The notes below the pieces were generated by a model. That model saw only the letters and a list, made by a program, of their open reading frames with translations, searched no databases and was not told the origin of the DNA. A DNA stretch of 64,000 bases from an uncultured Comamonas sp. Lineage in GTDB: Bacteria > Pseudomonadota > Gammaproteobacteria > Burkholderiales > Burkholderiaceae_C. The translations under genes and the position numbers were made by a program. Shown in pieces: positions 58,018 through 64,000 of this stretch (position 1 is the stretch's first letter; each line of letters begins with the position of its first letter). The stretch covers positions 1 to 64,000 of the forward strand of contig CAMZGS010000012.1 in the NCBI GenBank assembly GCA_947306475.1. Direction: 5' to 3'.

Positions 58018-58042
58018 GGTATTTCTCCTTTAAATGCGGGGA

Positions 58043-58276
58043 TCAAGCCTGGCCACGTGCGCGCATATCAGCCAGCACGGCGTCGATGCCGTTCTTGTCG
58101 ATCAAGCGCAGGGCAGCGCTGGAGACGCGCAGGCGCACCCAACGGTTTTCGCTTTCCACCCAGAAGCGCTTGTACTGCAGGTTGGGCAGGAAACGGCGCT
58201 TGGTTTTGATGTTGGAGTGGGACACTTTGTGGCCCACAGCGGGCTTCTTGCCCGTAACTTCACATACGCGTGCCAT
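58043..58276 (-). CDS. rpmB: 50S ribosomal protein L28
   Basis: 77 residues, beginning [20 protein letters not shown] with [20 protein letters not shown], the L28 signature. No CxxC zinc pairs. The start is set by homology; GGAG lies 8 bases upstream. First gene of rpmB-rpmG. Confidence 0.97.
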   Translation of the reverse strand: MARVCEVTGKKPAVGHKVSHSNIKTKRRFLPNLQYKRFWVESENRWVRLRVSSAALRLIDKNGIDAVLADMRARGQA

Positions 58277-58395
58277 GAGGACACTCCGATAGTTCAACGG
58301 CCACCAGCGCAGGTGCTGGCAACCTCACCTCGCCATTCGTGGGTGGCGGTAACCCATGCTGCATTGTGGTTGGGGCGCAAGCAGCAAAGCCGCGC

Positions 58396-58401
58396 ATTAT
58401 A
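58396..58401 (-). promoter_or_regulatory. Candidate -10 of rpmB-rpmG
   Basis: TATAAT on the minus strand inside the small palindrome CCGCGC-attata-GCGCGG, 120 bases before rpmB. There is no clear -35. The rest of the 165-base gap to trxB has nothing recognisable. Confidence 0.5.
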
Positions 58402-58441
58402 GCGCGGACTGCGTGAATCGGGGCGCTGCGGGTTGCGCAGG

Positions 58442-61951
<3,510 letters not shown>

Positions 61952-62002
61952 GGCGCGATGCCCCCCGCTCAGGAACCACGCCCGAAACAAGGAAGATCCA
62001 CC

Positions 62003-62647
62003 ATGCAACGATGCAAGCACCTGCTGCTGGCCGCCCTGTGCGCCACCGCCAGCACCTTCGCCTGGGCCGATGGCCTGAGCAGCCTTGAAGCCTTTGTGCG
62101 CAGCGCCAAGGCCGGTAGCGCGCAATTCACCCAGACCGTGACCAGCCCCGCCAGGAGCGGACAGGCGCCGCGCGTGCAGAACAGCAGCGGCAGCTTCACC
62201 TTCCAGCGCCCCGGGCAGTTCAAGTTTGTCTATACCCACCCCTTTGCCCAGACCATCGTGGCCGACGGCCAGACGCTATGGCTGTACGACGAAGACCTGG
62301 AGCAGGTCACGCGCCGCAAACAGGGCGATGCCCTGGTCGGCACCCCAGCTGCCCTGCTGACCAGCGTGCAGGACATGGCCGCGCTGCGCAAGGACTTCAC
62401 CCTCAGCAACCAGCCCGATGCCGATGGCCTGCAATGGGTGCAGGCCGAGCCCAAATCGGCCCAGGGCCAGATCCAGCAGCTGCGCGTGGGCTTCACCACC
62501 GAAGGCACGCTGGCTGCGCTGGAGATTCTGGACAGCTTCGGTCAGCGCTCCCTGCTGCGCTTTGAGCAGGTGCAACTGCAGCCCCAGCTGCCTGCGGGCA
62601 GTTTCAAATTCCAGCCGCCCGCCGGGGTGGATGTGCTGGATCAGTAA
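62003..62647 (+). CDS. lolA: Outer-membrane lipoprotein carrier protein LolA
   Basis: A periplasmic chaperone carrying lipoproteins from LolCDE to LolB. 214 residues with a signal peptide (cleaved after FAWA near 20). LolA features are AGSAQFTQTVTSPARSG, SGSFTFQRPGQFKFVYTHPF and QTIVADGQTLWLYDEDLEQV. AAGGAAG lies upstream of the ATG. 51 bases after ftsK in the same direction, a frequent gene pair. Confidence 0.95.
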   Translation: MQRCKHLLLAALCATASTFAWADGLSSLEAFVRSAKAGSAQFTQTVTSPARSGQAPRVQNSSGSFTFQRPGQFKFVYTHPFAQTIVADGQTLWLYDEDLEQVTRRKQGDALVGTPAALLTSVQDMAALRKDFTLSNQPDADGLQWVQAEPKSAQGQIQQLRVGFTTEGTLAALEILDSFGQRSLLRFEQVQLQPQLPAGSFKFQPPAGVDVLDQ

Positions 62648-62666
62648 GCGATTTATCAAAAACAGG

Positions 62667-62742
62667 AGCTGTAGCCGTTCTGCAGAAAAGGGTTTCAGGT
62701 GGAAAACCATCTGAAACCCTTTATTTATAGGCGGAAGCAGCT
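62667..62742. repeat. Long palindromic intergenic element between lolA and ubiD
   Basis: Two 32-base arms (62667-62698, 62711-62742): the inner 12 bases AAGGGTTTCAG type pair perfectly, the outer AGCTG..CCG matches the element at 42145. The stem continues as CAGGTGG / CCATCTG to an AAAA loop. It probably terminates transcription from both convergent genes. Confidence 0.7.
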
Positions 62743-62786
62743 ATTGTTATTGATGATTTCAGCCTGGATCCATCCCAGCCAGCCGC

Positions 62787-64000
62787 CTACAGGCCCAGTT
62801 GCTGGGCCAGGGCCGCCATGCGCTGGCGCACCGAGGCGTCCATGGACATGGGGCGGCCCCATTCGCGCTGGGTTTCGCCGGGCCATTTGTTGGTGGCATC
62901 CAGCCCCATCTTGCTGCCCAGGCCGCTGACGGGGGAGGCGAAGTCCAGGTAATCGATGGGGGTGTTTTCGATCAGCATGGTGTCGCGCACGGGATCCATG
63001 CGGGTGCTCATGGCCCAGATGACTTCCTTCCAGTCGCGTGCGTCGATGTCCTCGTCCACCACCACGACGAACTTGGTGTAGAGGAACTGGCGCAGATGGC
63101 TCCACACCCCCATCATCACGCGCCGCGCGTGGCCGGCGTAGGCCTTGCGGATGCGCACCACCGCCATGCGGTAGCTGCAAGCCTCGGGCGGCAGGTAGAA
63201 GTCGATGATTTCCGGAAAGGCCCGCTGCAACAGTGGCACGAATAGCTCATTGAGCGCCAGCCCCAGCATGGCCGGCTCGTCCGGGGGCTTGCCGGTGTAG
63301 GTGCTGTGGTAGATGGCGTCGTGGCGCTGGGTGATGCGCTCGACGGTGAGGACGGGGAATTCAGCGCATTCGTTGTAGTAGCCGGTGTGGTCGCCGTAAG
63401 GGCCTTCCAGCGCGTGCGCGTAGCCGCTGGGGTGGCGGGCATCGGGATGGATGTGGCCTTCCAGCACGATTTCTGCGCGGGCGGGTACCTGCAGGGGGAC
63501 GGTCATGGCATCGGCCACTTCGGTGCGCGCGCCGCGCAGCAGGCCGGCGAACTGGTATTCGGACAGCGTATCGGGTACGGGCGTGACCGCGCCCAGGATG
63601 GTGGCCGGATCGGCGCCCAGGGCCACGGCCACCGGATAGGGCTGGCCGGGGTGCAGCCGGCAGTGCTCGGCAAAATCCAGCGCCCCGCCCCGATGGGCCA
63701 GCCAGCGCAGGATGAGCTGGTTTTTGCCGAGCACCTGCTGGCGGTAGATGCCCAGGTTCTGCCGCTGCTTGTGCGGCCCGCGCGTGATCGTCAGCCCCCA
63801 GGTGATCAGCGGGGCCACGTCGCCGGGCCAGCAGTGCTGGATGGGTAGACGGCCCAGGTCCACCTCGGCACCGGTCCACACCACCTCCTGGCAGGGCGGG
63901 CGGCGCACTGCGGCGGGGGTCATGTTCCATAGGGTCTTGAGCAGCGTGCGCTGCTCCCACAGCTGCTGCATGCCGCCGGGCGGGGTGGGCTCCTTGAGCT
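62787..64000 (-). CDS. ubiD: 4-hydroxy-3-polyprenylbenzoate decarboxylase UbiD (5' end outside window)
   Basis: A prenylated-FMN-dependent decarboxylase of ubiquinone synthesis. The last ~404 residues of a protein of about 490-500. The frame stays open to the window edge (LKEPTPPGG before the first internal Met), so the gene continues beyond base 64000. Family stretches include [60 protein letters not shown] and [20 protein letters not shown]. The active site Glu/Arg set lies in the visible part ([11 protein letters not shown] region). Convergent with lolA. Confidence 0.95.
   Translation of the reverse strand, partial: LKEPTPPGGMQQLWEQRTLLKTLWNMTPAAVRRPPCQEVVWTGAEVDLGRLPIQHCWPGDVAPLITWGLTITRGPHKQRQNLGIYRQQVLGKNQLILRWLAHRGGALDFAEHCRLHPGQPYPVAVALGADPATILGAVTPVPDTLSEYQFAGLLRGARTEVADAMTVPLQVPARAEIVLEGHIHPDARHPSGYAHALEGPYGDHTGYYNECAEFPVLTVERITQRHDAIYHSTYTGKPPDEPAMLGLALNELFVPLLQRAFPEIIDFYLPPEACSYRMAVVRIRKAYAGHARRVMMGVWSHLRQFLYTKFVVVVDEDIDARDWKEVIWAMSTRMDPVRDTMLIENTPIDYLDFASPVSGLGSKMGLDATNKWPGETQREWGRPMSMDASVRQRMAALAQQLGL

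Overview
The window reads as chromosomal DNA of a betaproteobacterium of the order Burkholderiales, most likely the family Comamonadaceae. The evidence is its high-GC core gene content, the arrangement rpsO-pnp-tpiA-secG-tRNA-Leu-nuoA to nuoN-DUF2818-DUF1178, the pyrG-kdsA-eno-ftsB cluster, and short palindromic intergenic elements (GATAGCTGCT..GCGCTTGCTGGACAAGCGCTA type) that I associate with that family. The genus cannot be fixed from the sequence alone. Apart from two low-GC patches (about 1-300 and about 52980-54150) there is no sign of phage, insertion sequence, CRISPR array or other mobile DNA. Coding density is very high and no gene-free stretch exceeds 300 bases; each longer intergenic region is described where it lies.

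Layout from left to right. 1-882: 3' part of an IPTL-CTERM surface protein. 962-3993: yceH (-), then purN, an RsmB/NOP-type rRNA methyltransferase and rpsO (+). 4247-7716: pnp, tpiA, secG. 7850-23324: tRNA-Leu(GAG), the complete 14-gene complex I operon nuoA to nuoN, then DUF2818 and DUF1178 genes. 23431-26712: metE (-) and its divergent LysR regulator metR. 26835-29855: a methyl-accepting chemotaxis protein with a bacteriohemerythrin, then a XerD-type recombinase. 29884-33403 (-): a DUF455 ferritin-like protein followed by two paralogous degenerate-EAL/HDOD regulators. 33458-35017 (+): gamma carbonic anhydrase-like protein and hslO. 35113-39447 (-): pyrG, kdsA, eno, ftsB. 39549-42116 (+): coaBC, an unknown membrane protein, dut and a zinc-ribbon YjdM protein. 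42220-46242: a PhoQ/PhoP-like two-component system plus a PepSY protein (-), divergent from a ferric-reductase-like flavocytochrome (+). 46329-49909: SlyD-type PPIase (-), GNAT acetyltransferase, methyltransferase and dusC (+). 49954-57683 (-): type IV pilus minor pilin operon fimT, second fimT-like gene, pilV, pilW, pilX, pilY1, pilE. 57847-59395 (-): rpmB, rpmG and trxB. 59612-64000: ftsK, lolA (+) and the C-terminal part of ubiD (-).

Most of the window is housekeeping: respiration, RNA decay and translation, cell-wall/LPS and nucleotide precursors, division and redox balance. The parts most likely to hold undescribed biology are: the two-component/PepSY/flavocytochrome locus, with 11-bp-phased direct repeats in its divergent promoter region; the tandem degenerate EAL-HDOD proteins, with a perfect 16-bp palindrome upstream of one of them; the chemoreceptor-hemerythrin pair; possible calcium loops in the minor pilins, with a composition break inside pilY1; a family of long intergenic palindromes at gene ends; and -10-like hexamers placed so close to several start codons that leaderless transcription is plausible.
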